From the NCBI RefSeq assembly GCF_000213555.1, contig NZ_GL891981.1, forward strand, positions 296,821 to 360,820: a stretch of DNA of 64,000 bases. Reading direction: 5' to 3'. The translations under genes were made by a program, and so were the position numbers. Numbering within the stretch: the stretch's first letter is position 1; every line of letters begins with the position of its first letter. Source of the DNA: Dysgonomonas gadei ATCC BAA-286. GTDB taxonomy: Bacteria > Bacteroidota > Bacteroidia > Bacteroidales > Dysgonomonadaceae. The notes under the pieces were generated by a model, which did not search any database, was not told the origin of the DNA, and saw nothing but the letters and a program-made list of their open reading frames with translations. Below are positions 19,508-28,492 of this stretch, piece after piece.

Positions 19508-21481
19508 ATGAATATGAAACTCAGAATACAATATAGTTTTCTTCTTTTATTTACAGTCTGTCTTAATTTCTATGCACAAGACAAATCGCCTAGAAGCGGA
19601 TTGCCTTTGAAGAGCATAACCTTCGATGATATTGGTGTTTTTTCTCCTCCGGGCATACATGCAATTCCGATAGGAACTGTTTATCTAAAAGATAAAGATA
19701 TGCCTACTCTTTTTCTGGCAGGCGACAGTCGTTATCCGGGAGTTTATCGCTATGATTGTGTAAAGTATAAAGATGGCGTACCCGTTTTGGGCGAGTCTTT
19801 AAAAGTTTCTATGCCTCTACGTTTGGGTGATTTATTACCCAGCTCTTTATTCGAATATAATAATAAGGTCTATGCTTATTGGCTTAAGGGGGATACCATA
19901 TTTGAAACATTATATAATGAAAAAGATAATTCTTTCAATATAGCTCGTCATATTATACTCAAACAGCTTCCTCGTAGAGCGAAAAATATTCAGGTAACAT
20001 TGGTTGGCAATAAAATCGAAGGTGTAATAGACGTTGGAGATGGGGTATCCTCGAACGGTCCTGTGCATTGGATAAAAGGAAAGAACTTCGCGGCTTACGG
20101 TCCGGATGGAATATTTGTAGGTAACCTTACTTATACGGGGCTGTACGGTTTCTCTACCTCCTTTTCTCAGCCTGAACCGGAGGTCAGCACGAAAACCTTG
20201 ACAGGGATGAAAGAGGTCATGTGGGATTATCTGAAAGTGTCTCGTATCAGTTATAATGACAATCAACAGGGATTGCTTACAGGTTCGGTCAATGGTAATT
20301 TTTTATATTACCCTATCGGCGAAGATATATTTGCTTTGGAAGATAAGCGTTTGGCTGTCGATGAAAATAATATTGCAATCAGACATACTACTATCGGAGC
20401 CCGTCCGGTTTCTCTTTCGGACAAGCAAGGTAAGCACATAGGATTGATTGTCGGAGGAGAAGGTGGGCTTTTCTTTTATCCGTTTATTCGTATCTCAGAA
20501 AAGCAAGTCCCGGTGTATGGCAATGCTTTGGATTTATTAGCCGTTAATCCTGATTTATACGGAGGATCGTTAGTTGTTCCTAATTTAGTTGATTGGAACA
20601 ATGATGGCAAATTAGATTTGATTGTGGGGAACTCGGCAGGACATATCCTCTATTATGAAAACAGGGGAAGTAAAAGTAATCCGGTTTATGGCGTACCCGA
20701 AAAGTTATATGCCGGAGATAAACCGATACATATACAACCCGGTTATAATGACGATATACAAGGACCGTACGAATCACGTTGGGGATATGCTTCACCGGCA
20801 GTTGTTGATTGGAATAACGACGGGCTGTTAGATGTATTGACTAATGACAGTAGGGGTAAACATCGGCTGTTCCTTAATATTGGAACAAAAACAGAACCCC
20901 GTTTGGCGACAGAAGCACCTATTTATTTAGATGGATTAGAATTGCATGGAACTTGGCGTACCCGTCCCGGTGTGGCCAAAATGGGTGATAGAATGGCTTA
21001 TATTACGCAGGATGCTCAAGATCAGTTTCATATTTATTGGCAGTTGGATACTTATAATTTAATTGATGGCGGAAAACTCCGGTTAGAGGTTGGTAGCTAT
21101 ATTGATGGCTCTTACTTTCCTAACGGGGGAGGGTCAGGACGAAATAAATTTCTTATAGTAGACTGGGATGGTGACGGAATTAAAGATTTACTGATTGGTA
21201 CACCTCGACATGGTTCTGTTCCTAAAAGAGGAGCCGGTATGCCATATTATTATGGTGATAAAGGGGCGTCCGTTTTATTTATGAAAAATGTCGGAACAGA
21301 AGAATTCCCTGTATTTGCTTACCCTAAGATGATAAAATATAAAGGAGAATCGGTTCATTTTGGGCAACACGAATGCGCACCAGCTGTGGGGAATTTGGGA
21401 ATATCTAACAGATTAGATCTACTAGTAGGTACAGAAACAGGCAGGTTTATCTTTTTTGAACGCTCCGATTTGACGTGGTAG
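19508..21481 (+). CDS. Secreted VCBS/FG-GAP repeat beta-propeller protein
   Basis: 657 residues with a signal peptide (LLLFTVCLNFYAQ). At least three calcium-binding FG-GAP/VCBS blades are visible: VDWNNDGKLDLIVGN (about 362-376), VDWNNDGLLDVLTN (about 435-448) and VDWDGDGIKDLLIGT (about 553-567), each with a DxDxDG-type loop. Such propellers occur in polysaccharide lyases (rhamnogalacturonan lyase type) and in glycan-binding surface proteins of PULs. No known catalytic signature is recognised, so either a divergent lyase/hydrolase or a binding protein. Last gene of PUL 1. Confidence 0.75.
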   Translation: MNMKLRIQYSFLLLFTVCLNFYAQDKSPRSGLPLKSITFDDIGVFSPPGIHAIPIGTVYLKDKDMPTLFLAGDSRYPGVYRYDCVKYKDGVPVLGESLKVSMPLRLGDLLPSSLFEYNNKVYAYWLKGDTIFETLYNEKDNSFNIARHIILKQLPRRAKNIQVTLVGNKIEGVIDVGDGVSSNGPVHWIKGKNFAAYGPDGIFVGNLTYTGLYGFSTSFSQPEPEVSTKTLTGMKEVMWDYLKVSRISYNDNQQGLLTGSVNGNFLYYPIGEDIFALEDKRLAVDENNIAIRHTTIGARPVSLSDKQGKHIGLIVGGEGGLFFYPFIRISEKQVPVYGNALDLLAVNPDLYGGSLVVPNLVDWNNDGKLDLIVGNSAGHILYYENRGSKSNPVYGVPEKLYAGDKPIHIQPGYNDDIQGPYESRWGYASPAVVDWNNDGLLDVLTNDSRGKHRLFLNIGTKTEPRLATEAPIYLDGLELHGTWRTRPGVAKMGDRMAYITQDAQDQFHIYWQLDTYNLIDGGKLRLEVGSYIDGSYFPNGGGSGRNKFLIVDWDGDGIKDLLIGTPRHGSVPKRGAGMPYYYGDKGASVLFMKNVGTEEFPVFAYPKMIKYKGESVHFGQHECAPAVGNLGISNRLDLLVGTETGRFIFFERSDLTW

Positions 21482-22028
21482 ATATAGCATATTTTGTGCA
21501 GTTTAAATAGTAGCATAGAATATTACTTACATTATTTAAGATTATTTATCAATTAAAGTGTGAAGTATTACTTTGTTTTTGGAATTCTTTTTGATAAACA
21601 AAAGCGTTTTACCACAAGCCGATTATCTTATATAATTTTTTATTAAAAACGATTGTCTTGTTTTTCAGCTATTGAAAAAAGAATTAAAAAATCTTCCATG
21701 AGCAATTTGAAGGTTTAAATAAAATCACTACGTTTGCATCCGCATTCTAAAAGAGATTCGGCTTCAAGTTAAATATTTGATATGTTTAGTGATAATTAAG
21801 AAAAAGGGGAAACAAAGATATTATTATCTGGTGTTTTTAGAAAGATTTGAATCCGTTATTCTCTTGAAAAAGAAAATAGAACTACAAGCGGCGTGTAAAT
21901 TTAACTGTGTCAGCGAATTTTTCTTCTCAATAACTTAGGACCTTTTTATGTCCATTTTTACAATGGGTAATGTAGATCCAGAGCTTTGTTGGTTTTACAA
22001 AACTAATAAATTATTAGAGATATTGTTA
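21482..22028. other. 547-bp non-coding region between PUL 1 and the mobile-DNA cluster
   Basis: A+T-rich and without an open frame of note on either strand. It contains one well-formed promoter (21706-21736) and no recognisable tRNA or clear terminator. The promoter has no gene behind it before the transposase remnant. Confidence 0.6.
21706..21736 (+). promoter_or_regulatory. Orphan Bacteroidota-type promoter
   Basis: TTTG at 21706-21709, a spacer of exactly 19 bp, and TACGTTTG at 21729-21736 match the -33 TTTG and -7 TAnnTTTG consensus perfectly. Transcription would start near 21743 and run toward 22.0 kb, where there is no + strand gene. Confidence 0.6.
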
Positions 22029-22985
22029 TTAATCAAGTAATTTAAATCTGTCTGGATATATAATAGCCAGTTGTTGAGCCGTTTTACTCCATTCCCAGAG
22101 TGGCATCGTCCACTTCTTTTTGATATTACGGTAAGCCAGGAAAATGAGCTTTTCCAAAGCGGTATCATTGATGAAAACACCTTTATTTTTAGTAACCTTC
22201 CTGATATCCCTCGACTGTATTGGTAGTGTATATCATCCGTCTGATCCCATCAGGGTATTGGAAGTAAGCCGAGAGCCGGTCCCAGTTATTACGTCATGAT
22301 TTTATAATGATGGGGTAATCCTCACCCCATTTAAGTTCCAGATTGTCCAGTTCGACTTCCGCCTGTTCTTTGCTGACAGCACGGTAAACTAGCTTAAGAT
22401 CACGCATAAACTCTTTCTGGTTTTTACTGGCTACATATTTAATAGAGTTCCGTATTTGATAGACAATGCAGGTCTGGACTGTAGTATCAGGGAAAATACT
22501 TTTGATGGCATCGGCGAAGCCTGTCAGATTGTCTGTACAGGCAATCAGGATATCTTCCACTCCCCGGCTTTGTAGATCGGATAAACAGAACAGCTAGAAG
22601 TTGGCTCCCTCACTTTTAGCAATATACATGCCTAACAGATCTTTATATCCCTCTTTGTTTATACCTATTGTAGATAGCCCTGGTTACCGGCCGGTTCTTA
22701 TCATCCATAACTTTGTAATGGATGGCATCCATCCAGACAATGGCATAGACATTATTCAGGGGACGGCTACGCCAGGCCTAGATCTCAGGTAGAACCTGAT
22801 CAGTGATAGCACTGATAGTCTCAGCTGAGACGCGATTACCCAGATTCTCCTCCATCCAGTCACTGATCTGGCGCGTACTGTTGCCCATGGCATATAAACC
22901 AATAATGCAGTCGGCAACTACAAGATGATGATAAAAGTCTCTATACTTCAGTAATTATTCTCCATGGGACTCATTATAATGTAAA
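22029..22985 (-). pseudogene. IS256-family transposase remnant
   Basis: Reading the - strand gives the family's conserved order in several frames: STRQISDWMEENLGNRVSAE, VYAIVWMDAIHYKVMDD (first DDE Asp region), then an intact stretch 22560-22294 with EDILIACTDNLTGFADAI and TCIVYQIRNSIKYV, and the C-terminus WTMPLWEWSKTAQQ ending PDRFKLLD-stop at 22029. Frameshifts and stops interrupt at about 22.2, 22.56-22.68 and 22.78 kb, and the first roughly 100 residues are missing. Intact IS256 transposases are about 400 residues. No terminal inverted repeats could be matched, so the element ends are lost or unseen. Confidence 0.85.
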
Positions 22986-23058
22986 TAGATTCCATATCGG
23001 TATGTTTCTGAGGTTCAATTAAATATTTTTACTACCTTTTCATCCTTCTATCTTTCTT

Positions 23059-23446
23059 TCAAGCAACAGATGGTTTTATTTTTTGTTCTACTTTCGGAGT
23101 TTTCGGCAATCTTGGATTGATACATGATTCCTTATACTGAATGTCCGTTTTATTTTCTTTCCACAAGTACGGATATTGATAATTAAACTGCCCCGCCATT
23201 TGACTTTGGCTTTGGTAACAAATCCCGTTTCAACCAGTATCTTATCCCGAACACGCATCTCATACTTTCCGTATTTGACCAACTCATCTGGATTTTCAGC
23301 AGTAAAAAAGATCTTATTCTTATCATCATTTAAGAATACAAAAGAAGAAAACAATCCGTAGTCATCCTTTTTATTCATATTTCCAAGGAAAATATACTCT
23401 CCATCTATTAACGTTTTGTTGTTCATTGGAAATAACAGTAAAAGAG
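23059..23446 (-). pseudogene. Fragment of a conjugative relaxase C-terminal domain
   Basis: The main frame (23426 down to 23175) reads IFLGNMNKKDDYGLFSSFVF and VKYGKYEMRVRDKILVETGF, closely matching the C-terminal domain of the relaxase at 60259-61503 (SSYVFLNDEKDK, VKYGRYEMRIRDKMLIEAGH). Past about 23175 the match continues in another frame (YPYLWKENKTDIQYKESCIN against YPYLWKENKRDKKYIESWND) and ends near 23059. Upstream of 23426 a third frame shows a degraded copy of the GGVKLTPEQWQ segment. The N-terminal relaxase domain is absent. A decayed trace of a second conjugative element, cut off by the IS21 element at its upstream end. Confidence 0.8.
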
Positions 23447-23563
23447 ACCCCCATCCGCCAATCTAAATTGACCCCTTGGAAAGTTTTTGTTTAGGAGTAA
23501 AAAAAGCAGTCATATTTTGTTTGTAAAAAGCCATCATTTTTGTCGGTTTTCACTAATTAAATT

Positions 23564-24310
23564 TCACAAATATAAACATTCCTGATTAGATTTTTTACGT
23601 CTGAGCGACTCTCCATGTAACTCTACCCTCAGTGATTGATGTACTATCCTGTCCAGAACAGCATCAGCAATAGTTTTCTCCCCGATAATATCATACCATT
23701 CCTTGACTGGTATCTGAGATGTAATCAGAGTAGACCTTTTACCATGCCTGTCTTCTATAATATCCAGCAGGGTAACTCTTGCCTGGGAGTCAAAAGGTTG
23801 TAAGCCAAAATCATCCAAAATAAGCAGGTCTGTTCTCTCTATTCTTTTGAGTTCTGTCAGGTTAGTACCTTTGGCTTTTGCCAGTTTAAGCTGTCCCATC
23901 AACTTGGCTGTTGAAGCATATAGTACTCTGTATCCCATCTGACAGGCATGAAAGCCCAATGCTGATGCCAGATAGCTTTTGCCTGTTCCTGTACTGCCTG
24001 TAATAAACAGATCCTTGTGTTCCTTTATAAAATCCAAAGAGGCCAGCCTGTGTACTTCATTCTTATCGAGTCCCCTTTCTACAGAGTAATCCAGTTGTTC
24101 GAGCGATGCCTTGTAGCGGAAGTTCGCCAGTTTAATAAGCCTGGATATAGACTTGTTCTTACGGTCGTCCCATTCACTGTTTACCAGCATGGAGATGAAC
24201 TGGTCGGGTGTTAATGTCTCTTTAATGGAGCCTTCCAGATTGGTCTTAAAAGCTTCATACATGCCAAATAAGCGCATCTGGCGTAACTTGTCCAATGTTT
24301 GATTGTTCAT
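23564..24310 (-). CDS. istB: IS21-family helper ATPase IstB
   Basis: 248 residues, full length. DnaA/IstB-like AAA+ protein with Walker A GSTGTGKSYLASAL (about 104-117), Walker B DLLILDDFG (about 160-168) and a C-terminal arginine region (LDRIVHQSLRVEL). IstB loads on target DNA and activates the IstA transposase. It is intact, lies 22 bp downstream of istA and could serve other IS21 copies in trans, though this element cannot move by itself with its own broken istA. Confidence 0.93.
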   Translation of the reverse strand: MNNQTLDKLRQMRLFGMYEAFKTNLEGSIKETLTPDQFISMLVNSEWDDRKNKSISRLIKLANFRYKASLEQLDYSVERGLDKNEVHRLASLDFIKEHKDLFITGSTGTGKSYLASALGFHACQMGYRVLYASTAKLMGQLKLAKAKGTNLTELKRIERTDLLILDDFGLQPFDSQARVTLLDIIEDRHGKRSTLITSQIPVKEWYDIIGEKTIADAVLDRIVHQSLRVELHGESLRRKKSNQECLYL

Positions 24311-24332
24311 AATTTATTTTTGGTTTAAATGT

Positions 24333-25829
24333 TTACTGATAATAATCTTTACCTCTGATATTTTTATGGTTGGGTATGCGTGCAGCTTCATCCTCAAGCT
24401 TTAACCTGTCCAAGCGCTTGTTCAGTATCTCTTCTATTACTCTGTAACCGTATTGCCCGAAGGATTGGGCACAGCGGCAGGCATCTATCAGGCGTTCGTT
24501 GCCTACCCGCCGCGAGAAACTTAGTATGCCTGAACAAGACTTATATGCCTGCTCAGGGTATGTTTTTTCCTGTAGTACTTTGGCTATATACTCAGCGACA
24601 TCCTCATGTATATCCATGGCCTGGGAGATGAACTTCTCGGCAGACCACTCGGTCAGAAACTGGTGCTGGGAGGCAAGATGTTCAGTGTTGGTCGTATATT
24701 GATATTTACGCCTGTTGCGTACATGTTGGGCAATGAGTTCATGCCGGTAGTAAACTTCCACTGACTGCGAAGAATATAAGACCTTGACCGTTCGATGTAT
24801 TTATAGGGCACGCTGTAATAATGGGTATCCACTCCTAAGCGTATATATCCGTTCTTCCAGACGGTAAGCTGAGCCTGTTCCTTTAACTCATAACGTATAG
24901 GGTTCAGGTCCTGCAACACATCACGCTCAATCTCTTCGAACTGTTGTCGGCGGCTGTACTCCCGTTTATACATAGGTGTGTTGTTATGTATCTCCAAGGC
25001 TACCCTGACAGCCGCATTCAATGAAGAAAGATCATAAAAGATGCGTTTGTCCAGTTTAGTAAAGATTGTTTTATAGACCAGCTTAACAGCCCCTTCTACC
25101 AAGGACTTGTCCCGTGGTTTGTAGGCCCTTGTCGGCAGAACAGTCATCGAGTAATGCTCGGCAAAACAGGCGAAGGACTCGTTCAATACTGCTTCGTACT
25201 TACTGCCTTTAGTTACAGCAGCTCTCAGGTTATCGGGCACAACCACCAAAGGTACGCCCTCAAAATAGATCAGCGCGTTCTCACAAGCCCGTATCAAGTC
25301 TTCTTTCTTCTGGCTGGCGACTGCTCCCACATAAGTGAGTTGACTGCATCCTAGTATAGCAACAAAGACTTCTACCTCTGTCTTGCTCCCATCTCCATTA
25401 TCCAAATGTAATTTTTGACCTGTAAAGTCGATATACATTTTGTCGCCGGCTTTATGTTCTATATGCAGAAACGGGAGATGCCGTAACCCTCAGGGTACTT
25501 CTCTATATACTGCCTGTAAAGCATCTCTTTAGTAACTCCCTTACGCTTGAGTTCCCTGCATATACCCGGAAGCATAGCTTCCAAATCCACTTGGCGCTGA
25601 CTTTTCTCAGGATGGGCAGCCACCAAAAATGTTTGGGATAACTCCAGGTCGCTCATTGCGGAGAATGCTTTGTAACTAAGACCTGAACTAAGGAAAATGT
25701 GCAGGTACTTCTTGATGGTGTTGCGTGAGATAAACAATATACCGGCAATAGCTTTGGTACCTTTGCCCTGATTGTAAAGACGGATTACTTGTCGTAGTTT
25801 TACTACATACTAATGGTTTTGTTAGACAT
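24333..25829 (-). pseudogene. istA: IS21-family transposase IstA, broken in several places
   Basis: The reading order is complete but in pieces. N-terminal part from ATG 25829: MSNKTISM then two stops, with SVFTIRAKV/LYNQGKGTKAIAGILF-like HTH sequence in shifted frames, then ISRNTIKKYLHIFLSSGLSY in frame from 25737. Near 25450 about 13-14 codons are deleted with a frame change (GISRFCI to EHKAGDKMYIDF). The catalytic core 25438-24790 keeps the DDE residues in MYIDFTGQK, VVVPDNLRAA and DKSLVEGAVK. A one-base deletion near 24790 shifts to the C-terminal frame VLYSSQSVEVYYRHELIAQH, ending at 24333. Intact IstA is about 510-520 residues. Confidence 0.9.
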
Positions 25830-25922
25830 TATGATAAATTTTTGTTGCTCAGCTTTTTAAGTAACAAAAATTTTAACACTTTCAAACAAAACTGACAAGC
25901 TTCTGTTTTACTCTTCTTTCCC

Positions 25923-25999
25923 GGGGGCAATTTAAACTGTAAATAGGGGGGCAGTTTAGATTGTTACATGGGGGTCAGTTTGGATTGGCGGGACGGGGT
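25923..25999 (+). repeat. Three 24-bp-period transposase-binding-type repeats at the IS21 right end
   Basis: GGGGGCAATTTAAACTG, GGGGGCAGTTTAGATTG and GGGGTCAGTTTGGATTG follow one another with the CA(A/G)TTT core at 25928, 25952 and 25976, a spacing of exactly 24 bp. Multiple terminal repeats recognised by IstA are a known trait of IS21 ends. The outermost copy forms the terminal inverted repeat. Confidence 0.75.
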
Positions 26000-26846
26000 G
26001 CATCTCAATTTTCGACATCAATCCCCTTTGATAGAAATATCGGATATTTCGAATGACAGATGAAACGAAATTATTATCGATAATAAATGTGATATGAGAT
26101 GGAAGTTGCATATTGTAGGAATATGATTTTAAACCGGTTAACAAATTATCAGACATACCAAAATCAGAATAACTATGATATTGTGCTATCTTTTTTGTGT
26201 AGTAACTCCATTTATAAAATTGGAATTTACTCAAAGCATTGTATCTGATAAATAAAGCGAAAGGTATAGTATTTCCAGCCCATTTGATTATTGAATTTCG
26301 AGAATTATTCAAGTCTTTAATAATTTTGGAATTCCTTTCTATTTTCTTCAAATAAATATCTTCGAGCTTATTTAGATTCATGAAATGCAGTTCCAAAAGA
26401 GCCGTCTCTCGCTTTCTTAATCCGATAATATTATCAACAGAGAAACCAAGATTAATGGCTAATAATGAAATTTCCTCGATAGTGAAATTTGTTTCTCCCC
26501 GTACTCTGCGGTAAGCATACTCACGTTCAATATTCAATAAGTTTGCAATATAGGTAGTCGGATTTTGTCCTTTGGGAATGTAGTTTTTAATTGTTGTGAT
26601 GAGTACATCTTTAAGGTATTCATTCATCTTTTGATTGGTATGAATCGGCAAGAGTTTCCCATCCAGATGCTTATACTTATCAAGAATCATTTCAGGTACT
26701 TCCAGCAATGGGATATTGGCCTGAACAGAGGACTTCTGTCGATAGAGACGAATCCATTTCTGCCCGAATTCATCCTCCTGAATATTATTTTCTGTAAGAT
26801 TAGCAGCATCTATGTATGCGAGTCCTGTGAAACGGTAGTCAGGCAT
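25956..26846 (-). pseudogene. Chimera of an integrase fragment and an HTH regulator, cut by IS21
   Basis: A 296-residue open frame with three parts. Residues about 6-82 match the tyrosine-recombinase catalytic core (FTGLAYIDAANLTENNIQ, WIRLYRQKSSV, LPIHTNQKMNEYLKD). From residue about 84 it becomes a Bacteroidota XRE/HTH protein (IIKNYIPK-like start, NPTTYIANLLNIEREYAYRR, TNFTIEEISLLAINLGFSVD) with its helical C-domain. The last about 14 residues (PVPPIQTDPHVTI) are encoded by the IS21 terminal repeats. Integrase N- and C-termini are missing, so neither part is likely to work as in its family. The frame being open suggests the fusion is fairly recent or by chance tolerated. Confidence 0.75.
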
Positions 26847-27171
26847 GAAAGAATAATAGAGAATGATTCAGAAAAGGAACGCTAAACAATTCAAAAACAG
26901 CGGAATCGCAGAAATTCAACCCGTACTAAGAATTGCATTTTGAGACGTTTATTGAGGTTGTTCCACTACCAAATCATTACCTGTTTGTAATACGGAAAAA
27001 CGCAGTAAACTGCACTCAATCAGCGATTATCGAATGCGAAGATAATGACAGGAAGCCGAACTTCATAGAGGTTTTAGCCAATCATGATTCGTTAGCAATA
27101 TAATGCGCTGATTTTCATACCGTAAGATAACACAAAAGAATGTATCATTGCAAACTAAAAAAGTTATCGGT
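26847..27171. other. Non-coding region upstream of the integrase
   Basis: 325 bp with no gene on either strand. This is where an element end (attL/attR) would be expected if the integrase at 27172 marks the end of an integrative element. I found no GTAAnTTTGC-type CTnDOT core and no tRNA 3' end. Confidence 0.5.
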
Positions 27172-28491
27172 ATGAAAACTGAAATGAAGGTGCTGCTCTA
27201 CCTGAAAAAAAATGAGCAGACAGTCGAGGGGCTTTGTCCCCTGATGGGTAAGATTACGGTAAAGGGAGAATTTAATTCTACGGTTCAATTCGCTTGCAAG
27301 ATTCAAGTGGACGCGGAATTGTGGAACGCCCGCTCCCAAAGGTGTATGGGTAAAAGCCATGTAGCTATTGCCACCAACAGGGAAATCGAATCGCTTTTGG
27401 TCTTACTGCGCGTAAGGTTTAACGAGCTGAAAGATGTCCGTAACGTCGTTACGGCTACCGATGTCAAAAATGCCTTTCAGGGTATCGCCGCCGCACAGGA
27501 AACCCTACTGAAACTATTCAGGGAGCATAACAACGAATATGCCTTGCGTGTCGGAGTAAACCGCGCCGCAGGCACATATTACCACTACAAGAACGTTTAC
27601 CGTTTGGTTTCCCAGTTTATCAAATTCAGATACAAAGTGTCCGATGTAACCCTCAAATCATTGGATTGTACTTTTATCGAAAATTTTGATTATTATCTGC
27701 GCGTGGATCAACGGCAAAAACCGAATACCATCCGTGGAAATATGAACTGCCTGAAAAGCGTAGTCTATTCGGCTATCCATAAAGGATATATTACCGTACA
27801 TCCATTTGCGGACTTTAAGGTAGTGAAGCCGGAGAAGAAACAGCTTCACCTGACCTCCGATGAATTTTCCCGCCTGATGAATACCACTTTCGATACGCCG
27901 AACCGTAACTTTACACGGGACATGTTTCTCTTTTCAGCGTTCACTGGTATCTGCTACTGCGATATGCGCAATCTCACGGAGACTAACGTAACAAAGGACA
28001 GGAACGGCAAGCTGTGGATTGAAACACACCGCCAAAAGACAGGAACACCCGAAAACGTTATGATGTTGGATATTGCAATTAAAATCATGGAAAAGTATAA
28101 AGGAATGGCGGAAGGAGGCAAGCTGTTTCCGATGCTTTCCAAAGAGAGCTATAATATGCACTTGAAAATCATGGCGAAACAGTGTGGCATCAAGCGTAAT
28201 CTCTCCTATCACATGGCCCGCCATACCTTCGCCAGCTTGGTCTGCCTGTCGCAGGGAGTGCCTATTGAAACCCTCAGCCGGGCTATGGGGCATAAGAATA
28301 TTACGACAACCCAGCGGTATGCCAAAGTTACTACCGAAAAGATTGATAAGGATGTTACCGACCTGCATGGAAATATCGGGGATAAATACAGCCTTGAAGG
28401 GATAGATATGCCACCTTCCCGGATTTTAAAAGATATGAGTAAGCGGAAAGTACGTCCAAGCCGCAAACTTCAAATGATGGAGGGCTTGTAA
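27172..28491 (+). CDS. Tyrosine recombinase / integrase of a conjugative element
   Basis: 439 residues from ATG 27172; a TTG at 27148 would extend it by 8 residues but the ATG fits the conserved arm-binding N-terminus (MKVLLYLKKNE). Domains: arm-type DNA-binding about 1-90, SAM-like core-binding about 100-210, catalytic about 220-400. Catalytic residues seen: H347 and R350 in HMARH, H374 in MGHKN and nucleophile Y383 in TTQRYAKV. The first Arg of the usual tetrad is replaced (FTGICYCD, Cys261), a known feature of the IntDOT branch of Bacteroides integrases. Richer in G+C than the PUL genes on both sides, as expected of transferred DNA. Two bases separate it from the next recombinase. Confidence 0.92.
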   Translation: MKTEMKVLLYLKKNEQTVEGLCPLMGKITVKGEFNSTVQFACKIQVDAELWNARSQRCMGKSHVAIATNREIESLLVLLRVRFNELKDVRNVVTATDVKNAFQGIAAAQETLLKLFREHNNEYALRVGVNRAAGTYYHYKNVYRLVSQFIKFRYKVSDVTLKSLDCTFIENFDYYLRVDQRQKPNTIRGNMNCLKSVVYSAIHKGYITVHPFADFKVVKPEKKQLHLTSDEFSRLMNTTFDTPNRNFTRDMFLFSAFTGICYCDMRNLTETNVTKDRNGKLWIETHRQKTGTPENVMMLDIAIKIMEKYKGMAEGGKLFPMLSKESYNMHLKIMAKQCGIKRNLSYHMARHTFASLVCLSQGVPIETLSRAMGHKNITTTQRYAKVTTEKIDKDVTDLHGNIGDKYSLEGIDMPPSRILKDMSKRKVRPSRKLQMMEGL

Positions 28492-28492
28492 T

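Larger units (their letters stand above)
23447..25999 (-). mobile_element. IS21-family insertion sequence (defective)
   Basis: About 2.55 kb bounded by imperfect inverted repeats: 23447-23475 and 25971-25999 match at 24 of 29 positions, with the shared core CCGCCAATC(T/C)AAA(T/C)TGACCCC. It holds istB and a broken istA in the standard IS21 order on the - strand. The right end carries three transposase-site-like repeats with a 24-bp period. No target duplication could be confirmed. It truncates the HTH-protein frame to its right. Confidence 0.8.

Noticed and set aside
26847..27171. att site or tRNA target for the integrase
   Set aside because: No tRNA-like cloverleaf and no CTnDOT core (GTAAnTTTGC) found; nothing to pair it with in the window.
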